Shown here: positions 15,891 to 22,990 of the stretch, piece after piece
How positions within the stretch are numbered: the first letter of the stretch is position 1
How the letters are laid out: each line of letters begins with the position of its first letter
Source: JBEKYD01 sp049511335
Lineage (GTDB): Bacteria > Acidobacteriota > Terriglobia > Bryobacterales > Bryobacteraceae
Assembly (NCBI GenBank): GCA_049511335.1
Contig: JBEKYD010000031.1
Span: forward strand, 1 to 38,016
Reading direction: 5' to 3'
DNA length: 38,016 nt
Translations under genes and position numbers: made by a program
Notes under the pieces: model-generated
Told to the model about the DNA's origin: nothing
Databases searched by the model: none
Seen by the model: the letters and a program-made list of their open reading frames with translations, nothing else

Positions 15891-16990
15891 CGCCAGTAAC
15901 CTAAGAAGGAGAACGTGGAGAGATAAGCCAGAAGCGTCACTCCCGCTCCCGCCACCAGCTTTCTGCGCAGGAATCCATTCCGGTTCACCGCCCACAGCGG
16001 GAGGAAGATCCATGCCAACGCCAGCAGTCCAAAACCCACCAGGCCGACGAACTCACCTTCCAGATGCAGGACGTGCCCCGGTATCAACTTGAGGGTGTAG
16101 AACGGCGCCAGAAAATACCACTCGGGCCGGATGCCTGCGGGTGCGGAAGCAAAGGCATTGGCTTTCACGCCTAAGGCCCACGGAAACAGGGCGGCCAGCG
16201 CCCCCAGCACGGCCAGCACCCCATACCATGCGATGAGTTCGCGCAGCAGAAAATCCGGAAAGAAAGGAATCTCGGGTGCCTTCGCGCTCCGAAAGCGGGA
16301 TTCTTCCTCGACCCATGGCGGCGCGCTGATCCCGAACTTCTGAATCAGAGCGAGATGCAGAAGCAGGAACAGAGTCATCAGGCCAGGCAAAAGCGCCACG
16401 TGAAATCCGAAGAAGCGTGTCAGTGTCGCACCTCCCACGGTGGAGCCGCCGCGCAGGTAGCGAGTCAACACCGGGCCGAGCCACGGAACGGTAGCCGGAA
16501 TATCCGTGCCCACCTTGGTCGCAAAAAACGAGACGGTGTTCCACGGCAGCAGGTACCCGCTGAACCCGAATGCCAACGAGAGCCCCAGCAGGGCGATCCC
16601 ACTGAACCACACGAATTCCCGTGGCCGCCGGTAAGCATGCAGAAAAACCACACTGAACATGTGGATGAATGCGGAAAGGATCATCAGGTTGGCGGACCAA
16701 CTGTGAATGGACCGGATCAGCCACCCGTAGGATACCCCGGTCATGATGAACTGCACGCTCTCAAAGGCATCCTGGGGCGTGGGCCGGTAGTACACCAGCA
16801 ACAGAATGCCGGTGATCACCTGGATGACAAACAAAAACAACGTGATGCCGCCGAAGGTGTACCAGATGGTCCCGGAGTGCACCGGCACTTTCTTATGCGC
16901 GATGAACTCCCGGATGGAGTCCAGCGCCAGCCGCTCATCGAGCCATGCCGCGAGCGCCTTCCACCGATTGTGTCCTGTCCCGGCCTGCAT
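15887..16990 (-). CDS. Cytochrome b of a bc/b6f-type complex
   Basis: The 367-residue product contains the N-terminal four-helix domain with haem-ligand pairs H96/H110 and H197/H212, GYLLPW (145-150), and a fused C-terminal domain with PEWY (289-292), part of the quinol-oxidation site. Thirteen residues separate the first pair and fourteen the second; fourteen is the spacing of cytochrome b6, whereas mitochondrial-type cytochrome b has thirteen. It oxidises quinol, most likely menaquinol, and passes electrons to the Rieske protein encoded just upstream (16 bases between genes). ATG at 16990-16988, weak ribosome-binding site. Confidence 0.93.
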   Translation of the reverse strand: MQAGTGHNRWKALAAWLDERLALDSIREFIAHKKVPVHSGTIWYTFGGITLFLFVIQVITGILLLVYYRPTPQDAFESVQFIMTGVSYGWLIRSIHSWSANLMILSAFIHMFSVVFLHAYRRPREFVWFSGIALLGLSLAFGFSGYLLPWNTVSFFATKVGTDIPATVPWLGPVLTRYLRGGSTVGGATLTRFFGFHVALLPGLMTLFLLLHLALIQKFGISAPPWVEEESRFRSAKAPEIPFFPDFLLRELIAWYGVLAVLGALAALFPWALGVKANAFASAPAGIRPEWYFLAPFYTLKLIPGHVLHLEGEFVGLVGFGLLALAWIFLPLWAVNRNGFLRRKLVAGAGVTLLAYLSTFSFLGYWR

Positions 16991-17006
16991 ACGGATAGAA
17001 GAATCG

Positions 17007-17447
17007 TTACGTCTGCGTGATCACTACCTCGTCCTGGCGAATATGAACGGCGTAAGGCTTCAGCGGCCGGGGCGGCGGCCCCGACACTACCTGTCCCTGG
17101 AGGTTATATACGCCGTTGTGGCATGCGCACCAGATCCTGGTTCGCTCAGGCTGGTATTGGACGATACAACTCAGATGGGTGCAAACGGCCGACACGGCGC
17201 GCCACTCGGTTTGGCTGACTCGAACGAGTAGCACCGGGTTATCGCCGAACCTCACGATCTTGCCGCTGTTCGGCCTCAAATCCTCCACTTTGCCGGCGAC
17301 CGCCTCGTTCACCGCGGCTTCCGAGACGGGAGGTGGATTCAAGAAGCGGATTACCGGGTAGATGAACGAACTTAGCGAGATCGCAAATCCGCCGCCCAGC
17401 AGCCAGCGAACCAGACTGCGGCGCGGTTCCACCGGATCTCTCGTCAA
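17007..17447 (-). CDS. Rieske iron-sulfur protein of the bc-type complex
   Basis: The 146-residue product has an N-terminal membrane anchor after an RR-x-L-V stretch (twin-arginine-like, RRSLVRWLLGGG) and the Rieske boxes CTHLSC (C89, H91 ligands, C94) and CACHNG (C107, H110 ligands, C109). It accepts electrons from quinol at cytochrome b. The only suitable start is TTG 17447-17445, five bases after AGGAGG; no ATG or GTG in frame fits. It lies 16 bases before cytochrome b and 97 bases after the monoheme cytochrome. Confidence 0.92.
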   Translation of the reverse strand: MTRDPVEPRRSLVRWLLGGGFAISLSSFIYPVIRFLNPPPVSEAAVNEAVAGKVEDLRPNSGKIVRFGDNPVLLVRVSQTEWRAVSAVCTHLSCIVQYQPERTRIWCACHNGVYNLQGQVVSGPPPRPLKPYAVHIRQDEVVITQT

Positions 17448-17544
17448 GACATCCTCCTATATAAGACGCAGAATGCCGCGCCTTGACTGCGCGGCCCCTC
17501 GACGCTCGAATTAAACATCCCAGCCTGATCGGCCTTGCGGCGGT

Positions 17545-17862
17545 CTATTTCTTGAGCGTCCGAATATAAGCGACGACATCGTCGATTGATTTGCCGGTGA
17601 CGCTCCGGACAGGTGGCATTTTCCCTTTTCCCCCGGTAACGATCTTCTTGAGTTCATCGTCGCTCATCCGCTGGACCTCGGATGAACCCAGGTTGGGAAT
17701 ATTCACGTTCATCATCTTCGCGAGCTTCGGATTGGCCACGCCGGTCACGCCGTGGCAATTTTGGCAGTGCTGATCGTATACGGTCTTACCTTCCTTTGCG
17801 TCGCCGGCGGCATAAGCCGCCGACAGGGAGAGCAATACAACCACAATGCCCGCTACCTGCAT
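17545..17862 (-). CDS. Small monoheme cytochrome c
   Basis: The 105-residue product has a signal peptide ending AYAAG, one CQNCH haem motif at 33-37 and a likely axial methionine, M82, in GKMPP. It is a class I periplasmic cytochrome c of the type that shuttles electrons from a bc complex to an oxidase. ATG 17862 is preceded by GGAGGTG at eight bases; a longer frame to 17916 is rejected on that basis. It is the first redox gene of the cluster. A perfect TATAAT lies about 40 bases upstream, so it may also have its own promoter. Confidence 0.9.
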   Translation of the reverse strand: MQVAGIVVVLLSLSAAYAAGDAKEGKTVYDQHCQNCHGVTGVANPKLAKMMNVNIPNLGSSEVQRMSDDELKKIVTGGKGKMPPVRSVTGKSIDDVVAYIRTLKK

Positions 17863-18092
17863 ATGCGGTTCACCTCCAGTGATACCTTCTCGCGCCACAT
17901 TATAACGCATCGGCATTGCCCGCTCCGAAGTCCGGCGGTGAACATGCGCAGCGAGGGGAAGATGCCATCGGAAAAGGGCGGGGGCGGAACTTCGATGCGT
18001 TCCGGCCCGGCGGGGGCGGGCGGAGTCTTCGGTCCGTCCGCCCCCGGCATGACCACCCCGGACAGCAGCAAGAGCAAAAAGCCACTATGCAC
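17853..18092 (-). pseudogene. Secreted protein remnant, possibly truncated multiheme cytochrome
   Basis: A GTG start at 18092 overlaps the end of the cNMP-binding gene. The frame reads a hydrophobic leader (MHSGFLLLLLSGVVMPGADG), a proline-rich stretch ending IEVPPPPFSDGIFPS, then about 30 residues with no protein character that run into the ribosome-binding site of the cytochrome c gene. The PPPPF-(S/T)-x-G-x-FP pattern precedes the first CXXCH in some multiheme cytochromes, so this may be the cut-off front end of one. No CXXCH follows in this frame. It may also be a short real exported peptide. Confidence 0.35.
17899..17904 (-). promoter_or_regulatory. Candidate sigma-70 -10 box before cytochrome c
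   Basis: TATAAT on the minus strand would start transcription near 17892, about 30 bases before the cytochrome c start. No good -35 box is visible, so an activator may be required or the site may be unused. Confidence 0.35.
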
Positions 18093-18549
18093 AACGCAAC
18101 TCCACCATTCGCTGCACTTCGCGCAGCCACATGGCCTGGAAGAGTTGCAAGCGCTGGCCGATGACGCTGGCGAGGTTCAGCGAGACGGCATAGCCCGTGC
18201 CGGGATGGGCGGCGAGGTAGGTGTTGAGCGCGTCGCGGGAAAGAGCGATCACTTCGGTTTCGAGCGGCGCTACCGCGGTAAGGGTAAAGCGGTAGGGAGG
18301 GATCAGGGCCGACCATCCCACGGTCTGGCCGGAAGATCGTTCTTCGACCATGATGTCCTCTTCGCGGCTGCGCACCTGCATGGGAAGCGTGAGGCGGAGG
18401 CGGCCGCGCGCGATCAGGTAGATGCTATCGGCGGCGTCCCCGAGGTGGAAAAGTTCCGCGCCGGTGGTGAGCAGCGTGCGCTTGCCCAGCGCGAGCACGC
18501 TTTCGGCTTCGGCGGGCGGCAGGCCCTTCAGAAGATCGGCGTCGATCAT
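18085..18549 (-). CDS. Cyclic-nucleotide-binding-domain protein without DNA-binding domain
   Basis: The 154-residue product is a single Crp/Fnr-type cNMP-binding beta-roll: LTTGAELFHLGDAADSIYLI, then ARGRLRLTL and a phosphate-cassette-like VGWSALIPPYRFTLTA, ending with the long C-helix. The helix-turn-helix of Crp/Fnr regulators is absent: the protein stops after MVELRCA. It is therefore more likely a ligand-binding partner than a transcription factor. It starts one base after the stop of the small membrane protein gene and precedes the cytochrome genes in the same direction. Confidence 0.8.
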   Translation of the reverse strand: MIDADLLKGLPPAEAESVLALGKRTLLTTGAELFHLGDAADSIYLIARGRLRLTLPMQVRSREEDIMVEERSSGQTVGWSALIPPYRFTLTAVAPLETEVIALSRDALNTYLAAHPGTGYAVSLNLASVIGQRLQLFQAMWLREVQRMVELRCA

Positions 18550-18550
18550 G

Positions 18551-18865
18551 TCAATTCACCAGCGAGGAGATGGTTCTGCTGTGCAGGAGGGTGGGGTTGG
18601 GGGATTCGAGGAAGCATTCGGCGGCCGCTTGTTCCAGGCGGACGTGATTTTCGATCTGCAAGAGCAGCGCTTCGATCGGAACGCGGTTGAGTGCGGCGGC
18701 TACGGGCACGGCCGGTGGGTCCACGAAGAATCGCGCGGTGACAGCCACCGGCTTCACGGCTTCCTGTTTCGGGGCGGGCTCTTCGCGCGTCGCCGCACCG
18801 AAGGCCAGGCAGGACACCGCCAGCCCGAACATAGCCAGAACAGCTCCCATCAGCAGCATTTCCAT
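18551..18865 (-). CDS. Small membrane-anchored hypothetical protein, 104 residues
   Basis: From ATG 18865 the product has one N-terminal hydrophobic segment (MEMLLMGAVLAMFGLAVSCL) with a cysteine near its end, then a charged proline-rich linker and a helical C-terminal domain (ALNRVPIEALLLQIENHVRL). The cysteine context is not a clear lipobox. AAAGGAG lies eight bases upstream. It is the first gene behind the predicted sigma-54 promoter at 18895-18911, and so probably the first gene of the divergent respiratory operon. No family recognised. Confidence 0.68.
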   Translation of the reverse strand: MEMLLMGAVLAMFGLAVSCLAFGAATREEPAPKQEAVKPVAVTARFFVDPPAVPVAAALNRVPIEALLLQIENHVRLEQAAAECFLESPNPTLLHSRTISSLVN

Positions 18866-18894
18866 GTACCGGTCTCCTTTTCGAGGCGGGCAAA

Positions 18895-18911
18895 AGCACG
18901 CCGGCTGCCAA
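18895..18911 (-). promoter_or_regulatory. Sigma-54 (RpoN) promoter of the respiratory operon
   Basis: On the minus strand the site reads TTGGCAGCCGGCGTGCT. Against the consensus YTGGCACG-N4-TTGCW the invariant GG and GC are present with exactly ten bases between them, and ten of the thirteen defined positions agree. The predicted start near 18884 leaves a leader of about 20 bases that contains the AAAGGAG of the gene at 18865. The divergent genes encode a sigma-54-dependent response regulator, which fits. Confidence 0.65.
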
Positions 18912-18960
18912 AGCGTAAGCGCTTGAGAATGCAACGGCAAGCGGCGAGCTCCTGACAAAA

Positions 18961-19008
18961 TGTCACTGACAGGGCGTCAGCCGTTGACGCGTCCGGCAGA
19001 CTGTGACA
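18961..19008. promoter_or_regulatory. Inverted repeat between divergent operons, candidate activator site
   Basis: TGTCAC (18961-18966) and GTGACA (19003-19008) form widely spaced arms, with a nested CTGAC/GTCAG pair near the left arm. The repeat sits roughly 75-125 bases upstream of the predicted sigma-54 start, where enhancer-binding regulators normally bind. A TTGACG-N17-CATGAT sigma-70-like promoter for the kinase gene overlaps it (18984-19012). Confidence 0.4.
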
Positions 19009-19023
19009 TGATGCGAGCCAACT

Positions 19024-20814
19024 GTGCCCAACGGTACCAAGCCCTCCTTCGCCAGCACCACCGTGGGTCTGGCGGTGGGTGTCACCGCGGCCGTCGTGCT
19101 GGCGTGTGCGGGCGGCGCATACCTATATTCCAAACACCACATGCGATCTCTGCTCCGGACGGCGCGGGCCACCGCTCTGGCCGAGGGCGATCTGATCCGC
19201 GTGGCGCTGGAACACCAGATGATCGAGAACGACCGGACGCTGATCGCCAAAATGATGGAAAGCTTCCGCAAGCAAAGCTGGGTGGAGCGGCTGGTGCTCC
19301 TGGACCGGGCGGGCGCGGAGCGCGAGTTGCAGGTGCCGCCCGACCGGGCGGGATCGAGCCGGGTGATCGAAGCGCGCAACGGCGAGATCCTGCGCACCGT
19401 CATACCCATCCGCAACCGCGCGGAGTGCTACGGCTGCCATGACTCGAGCCACAAGATCAACGGCGTCCTGATTCTGGATTACCGCACGGCGGAATTGGGT
19501 CAGGAGATGGCGCACGACCTGCGCTGGATGGTGGCAGGGACGGCGGCCATCACCCTGCTGTTGGTGGGCGCCATCGGCGTGGTGATCCGCGTGGCCGTGC
19601 TGCGGCGGTTGCAGCGTTTCGAGACGGCGGCGCGGCAGATCGCGGGGGGCGATCTGCAGAAGCGCGTGCCGGGCGGCGGCAGCGATACCATTTCGTGGCT
19701 GGCGCGCGAGTTCAACACCATGGCCGATTCGGTGACGGGGCTGGTGGGCGAGGTGCGCCATCAGCGGGAGCGCCTGGAAACCGTGATCAACAGCATCGAC
19801 GACGGGATCGTGGTGCTGGACGCCGAGCGGCGCGTGATCGCGGCCAACGATGCGTTTCTCGAGCGGGCACGGCACTCGCGCGAGCAGGTGCTGGGCTGCC
19901 AGTGCCGCGAACTGACTCCGGGTGGCTGCACCGTGGCGGACTGTCCGACCCTGGCCTGTCTGCGAAGCGGCGCGCGCCAGGTGCGCCTGTGCGAGCGGCG
20001 CACGCCGGAAGGGAAGGCAGTGTGGGAGGAGGTACACGCCTCGCCGATTCTCGATCCCCAAGGCAAGCTGCTGCACGTGGTGGAAGTGTGGCGTGACATT
20101 TCGGAACGGCGCGCGGCGGAGGCGCACCTGGCGGAGTCGCACCGGCTGGCGTCGCTGGGGACGCTGGCCTCGGGATTCTCGCATGAGTTGAACACGCCGC
20201 TGGCAACCGTGCTGACGTGCGTGGAGGGGATCTTGCGCGAGGCGTCGGGCAACGGGGCGGACGAGGCGTGGATCCGGGACAGCGCATCCATCGCGCGCGA
20301 GCAGATTCTGCGCTGCCGCGGCATCACGCAGCATTTTCTGCGCCTCTCGCGCGGCCAGCGGGGGCAGGGCGAAGTGGTGGATTTGGGGCCGGTGATCGCG
20401 GCCGTGGCGCGGCTGATCGAGCCGACCGCGCGGGCGCATTCGGTGAAAGTCGAGGTGCGGCCGGCCCCCGCCGGTATGCACGTGCGCGCGGACGAAGCGG
20501 AGTTGCAGCACACCCTGATCAACCTGCTGCTGAACGCGGTGCAGGCATCCAAGGCGGGCGGCCATGTGACCGTGGAAGCGGAGCGGGGAGAGCAGGTGCG
20601 GGTGCGGGTGATCGACAACGGGTGCGGCATTGCGGCGGACGACCGGAAGCGCATCTTCGAGCCGTTCTTCAGCGCGCGGCAGGGTGGCACGGGTCTGGGG
20701 CTGTTCCTGTCGCTGAATTTCGTGCGGCGGTGGGGAGGGGAGATCCGTGTCGAAAGCGCGGTGGGCCGCGGGTCGACGTTCGAGGTCGTGCTGCCGGCGC
20801 TGGGGGCGGCGTGA
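19024..20814 (+). CDS. Sensor histidine kinase with extracytoplasmic c-type haem site
   Basis: The 596-residue protein has membrane spans at about 12-34 and 167-190 that bracket an extracytoplasmic sensor domain. This contains CYGCH (C135, C138, H139), a c-type haem attachment motif, with H144 close by. A HAMP domain (about 191-245), a PAS domain (about 250-365) holding a cluster of cysteines (C292, C294, C302, C307, C312, C323), a HisKA domain with H387 in FSHELNTPL and a HATPase domain (NLLLNAVQAS, DNGCGI, GGTGLGLFLS) follow. It should phosphorylate the response regulator encoded next, with which it overlaps (GTGA). Haem could sense redox state or a gas such as NO or O2. GTG 19024 is the first possible start; no Shine-Dalgarno sequence. 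Confidence 0.92.
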   Translation: MPNGTKPSFASTTVGLAVGVTAAVVLACAGGAYLYSKHHMRSLLRTARATALAEGDLIRVALEHQMIENDRTLIAKMMESFRKQSWVERLVLLDRAGAERELQVPPDRAGSSRVIEARNGEILRTVIPIRNRAECYGCHDSSHKINGVLILDYRTAELGQEMAHDLRWMVAGTAAITLLLVGAIGVVIRVAVLRRLQRFETAARQIAGGDLQKRVPGGGSDTISWLAREFNTMADSVTGLVGEVRHQRERLETVINSIDDGIVVLDAERRVIAANDAFLERARHSREQVLGCQCRELTPGGCTVADCPTLACLRSGARQVRLCERRTPEGKAVWEEVHASPILDPQGKLLHVVEVWRDISERRAAEAHLAESHRLASLGTLASGFSHELNTPLATVLTCVEGILREASGNGADEAWIRDSASIAREQILRCRGITQHFLRLSRGQRGQGEVVDLGPVIAAVARLIEPTARAHSVKVEVRPAPAGMHVRADEAELQHTLINLLLNAVQASKAGGHVTVEAERGEQVRVRVIDNGCGIAADDRKRIFEPFFSARQGGTGLGLFLSLNFVRRWGGEIRVESAVGRGSTFEVVLPALGAA

Positions 20815-22184
20815 AAAACACGGCGTCGATTCTGCTGGTGGATGACGATGCGGCATTCCGGCACGTGATGGCCGGTGAGCTGCGGCGGATGGGTCACGAG
20901 GTTGTGACGGCGGCGTCGGGGGAAGAGGCGGTGGCGCGAGTGGAGCAGCGCGAGCCGGAGATCGTGCTGCTCGACCTGCGGCTGCCGGGCATGGATGGCC
21001 TCGAAACGCTGAAAGCCATTCGCGGCCGGAGCGCGTCCATCGAAGTGATCATGCTGACGGGGCATGGGTCCATCGATAGCGCCATCGAATCGATCCGCGA
21101 AGGGGCGTTCGATTATGTGACCAAGCCCTGCCCGCTGGACGAGATCCAGATCCGGGTGCAGCGGGCCATCGAGCGGAGGGCGCTGAAGCAGCGCGCCAGC
21201 CTGTTGGAGCGGGCGCTGACGCCGCCCGACCCGGCTGCATTTTTCGTGGGGGAGAGTTCGGAATTCCGCCGTATGCTGCACTTGGTGGAATTGGTGGGAC
21301 CGAGCGATTCCACGGTGCTGATCGCGGGGGAGACGGGCAGCGGCAAGGAGCGGGTGGCCAAGCTGATTCACGCGCGCAGCCCGCGCAAAACCAAACCGTT
21401 CGTGGTGGTGGACTGCGCGGCCTTGCAGGAGAGCCTGCTGCAGAGCGAGTTGTTCGGGCACGAACGGGGCGCGTTCACGGGCGCGGACAAGGCCAAGCCG
21501 GGGCTGTTCGAGGTGGCGCACGGGGGCACGATTTTTCTCGACGAGATTGGGGAGATCAGCCAGGCGACCCAGGTGAATCTGCTGCGCGTGCTGGATACGT
21601 CCGTGTTCCGCCACTTGGGGGGAACAAGCGAGATTCGGGTGGATGTGCGGGTGCTGGCGGCCAGCAATCGGGACCTGCGGGCGATGGTGGCGAAGGGGCT
21701 GTTCCGCGAAGACCTGTTCTATCGCATGAGCACCATCACCGTGGAGATTCCGCCGTTGCGCAAGCGCGCAGGCGACGTCGAGCTGCTGGCGCGGCATTTC
21801 GTCAAGATGCTGAATGAGCGCTACGGAACGGGGAAAGTGCTGGGCGGGAGCGCGCTGGAGGCGCTGTGCGGCCACGGGTGGCCGGGAAATGTGCGGGAGC
21901 TGCTGCACGCGGTGGAAGCGGCGGCGGTGGTGTGCGAAGGCGGGGAGATTCGGGCGGAGCATCTGCCGGCATCGGTACGGGGACCACGGCCGGCGGGCAT
22001 GGCGGCCCCGGCCGCGCCGGTAACCGACGGACGGCAATTTCCGACGCTGGTGGAGCTGGAGGTGATGCACATCCGGCAGGCGCTGGAGTCGAGCCGCGGA
22101 CATCGGGGGAATGCGGCGCGGATGTTGGGAATCAGCGAGCGAAACCTGTACCGGAAGCTAAAGGAGTACCGGTTGCTGGTGTGA
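20811..22184 (+). CDS. Sigma-54-dependent response regulator (NtrC family)
   Basis: From GTG 20811 the 457-residue product has a receiver domain with phospho-acceptor D55 and K105, an AAA+ domain with Walker A GETGSGKE (173-180), the sigma-54 contact loop GAFTGA (220-225) and Walker B IFLDE (241-245), and a C-terminal Fis-type helix-turn-helix (NAARMLGISERNLYRKLKEY). All essential motifs are intact. It is coupled to the kinase by a four-base overlap. Its most likely target is the divergent sigma-54 promoter at 18895-18911, hence the cytochrome bc cluster. Confidence 0.95.
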   Translation: MKNTASILLVDDDAAFRHVMAGELRRMGHEVVTAASGEEAVARVEQREPEIVLLDLRLPGMDGLETLKAIRGRSASIEVIMLTGHGSIDSAIESIREGAFDYVTKPCPLDEIQIRVQRAIERRALKQRASLLERALTPPDPAAFFVGESSEFRRMLHLVELVGPSDSTVLIAGETGSGKERVAKLIHARSPRKTKPFVVVDCAALQESLLQSELFGHERGAFTGADKAKPGLFEVAHGGTIFLDEIGEISQATQVNLLRVLDTSVFRHLGGTSEIRVDVRVLAASNRDLRAMVAKGLFREDLFYRMSTITVEIPPLRKRAGDVELLARHFVKMLNERYGTGKVLGGSALEALCGHGWPGNVRELLHAVEAAAVVCEGGEIRAEHLPASVRGPRPAGMAAPAAPVTDGRQFPTLVELEVMHIRQALESSRGHRGNAARMLGISERNLYRKLKEYRLLV

Positions 22185-22197
22185 TAGCGGGCGGCGC

Positions 22198-22650
22198 ATG
22201 ACTCTGGCCGCATCGATTCTCGATCCAGGTTGGATGGCCGCGGTGCGTCAGAGCCCCGGACCGTATTGCTTCGTCGCGGAGGCAGCATTCATCTACCTGA
22301 CAGAGCCGGAGGTCAAGGCGGCGCTGGCGCAGATCGCAGCCAACTTCCCGCGCATAAGCATCGCCTTCGACACAGCCACCCTCAAAGCGGTAAGCCACGA
22401 GAACAAAGACCACGCGCGCCGCAATCTAGAGGCCCGTTTCGCATGGGCATGCGAAAACCCGAGGGAGATTGAGCGCTGGAAGATCGGATTGCGCCTGGTG
22501 GAATCCCGCACCGTGGCGAACATCCCCGATTCTTTGAGGCGACGCCTTTCCTTGCCGATGCGAGCCGGCTTTCGGGTCTTTGCCAGGTTGTTTCCGAAGC
22601 TCACGAAAGCTTACCAGCTCAATCTGTTCGCAGGACAGTCAGAAGCCTAA
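22198..22650 (+). pseudogene. C-terminal fragment of a LCMT/COG3315-type O-methyltransferase
   Basis: The 150-residue frame reads LDPGWMAAVRQSPGPYCFVA, then EAAFIYLTEPEVKAALAQIA and NFPRISIAFDT. This matches the second half of the leucine carboxyl methyltransferase-like class I family, where FVAEGxxxYL is conserved. The N-terminal SAM-binding half, about 100-130 residues with the E/DxGxG motif, is missing, and the frame starts 13 bases after the response-regulator gene. It cannot bind SAM as it stands. It is either a truncated relic or a short expressed remnant. Confidence 0.6.
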
Positions 22651-22990
22651 CCGGCAGCGAATGGGGCAACCAGCGAAACTGCGGCGCGCATCCCTCCCGA
22701 GGGCACACGTTTCCTTGAGAACGTTTGCCTCGCCGGGGAGACCCGCTCGCAGGGCAGCTTTTGTCTGAGGTTGACTACATGGGAAACATGCGGGCTGTCC
22801 CCGGGAGCCAGATGGGAGCGTGCGGGCTGTCCCCGGGAGCCCCGAGCGGGCCTAAACCCCGGCGCGAGAGGTTCGGGTGATAGGGCAGCGACACGATCCG
22901 CCGCTTGTCGGTGTGGGCGGTGACCTGCGGCAGGCCAGGCTTGTCAAGCTGAGCAGGTAATGCCCTTTCGAGCCGTAATCGGTATTCTTT
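22651..22990. other. Intergenic stretch, no convincing gene
   Basis: A 21-base direct repeat occurs at 22789-22809 and 22821-22841. On the minus strand, 22840-22950 has a short coding-like frame (VTAHTDKRRIVSLPYHPNL) without start or recognisable family, perhaps a relic. Nothing else is supported. Confidence 0.5.
22789..22841. repeat. 21-base tandem direct repeat, 32-base period
   Basis: Two exact copies starting TGCGGGCTGTCCCC (22789-22809 and 22821-22841) are separated by 11 bases. Each contains the palindrome CCCGGG. Function unknown. Confidence 0.7.

Noticed and set aside
15891..16013. 41-residue N-terminal extension of the nine-heme cytochrome
   Set aside because: It is antisense-frame sequence over the end of cytochrome b, whereas ATG 15890 gives a proper signal peptide and an ATGA overlap.
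19123..22103. Two very long minus-strand frames (577 and 780 codons) opposite the kinase and regulator genes
   Set aside because: They are antisense shadows, rich in His, Arg, Gln and Pro, produced by GC-biased third positions. The plus-strand genes carry all catalytic motifs.
22789..22841. Two 21-base direct repeats as a possible CRISPR
   Set aside because: Only two copies, an 11-base spacer and no cas genes; not a CRISPR array.
22840..22950. Coding-like minus-strand stretch (DKRRIVSLPYHPNL)
   Set aside because: It has no start, no ribosome-binding site and no family I recognise; noted only under the intergenic entry.
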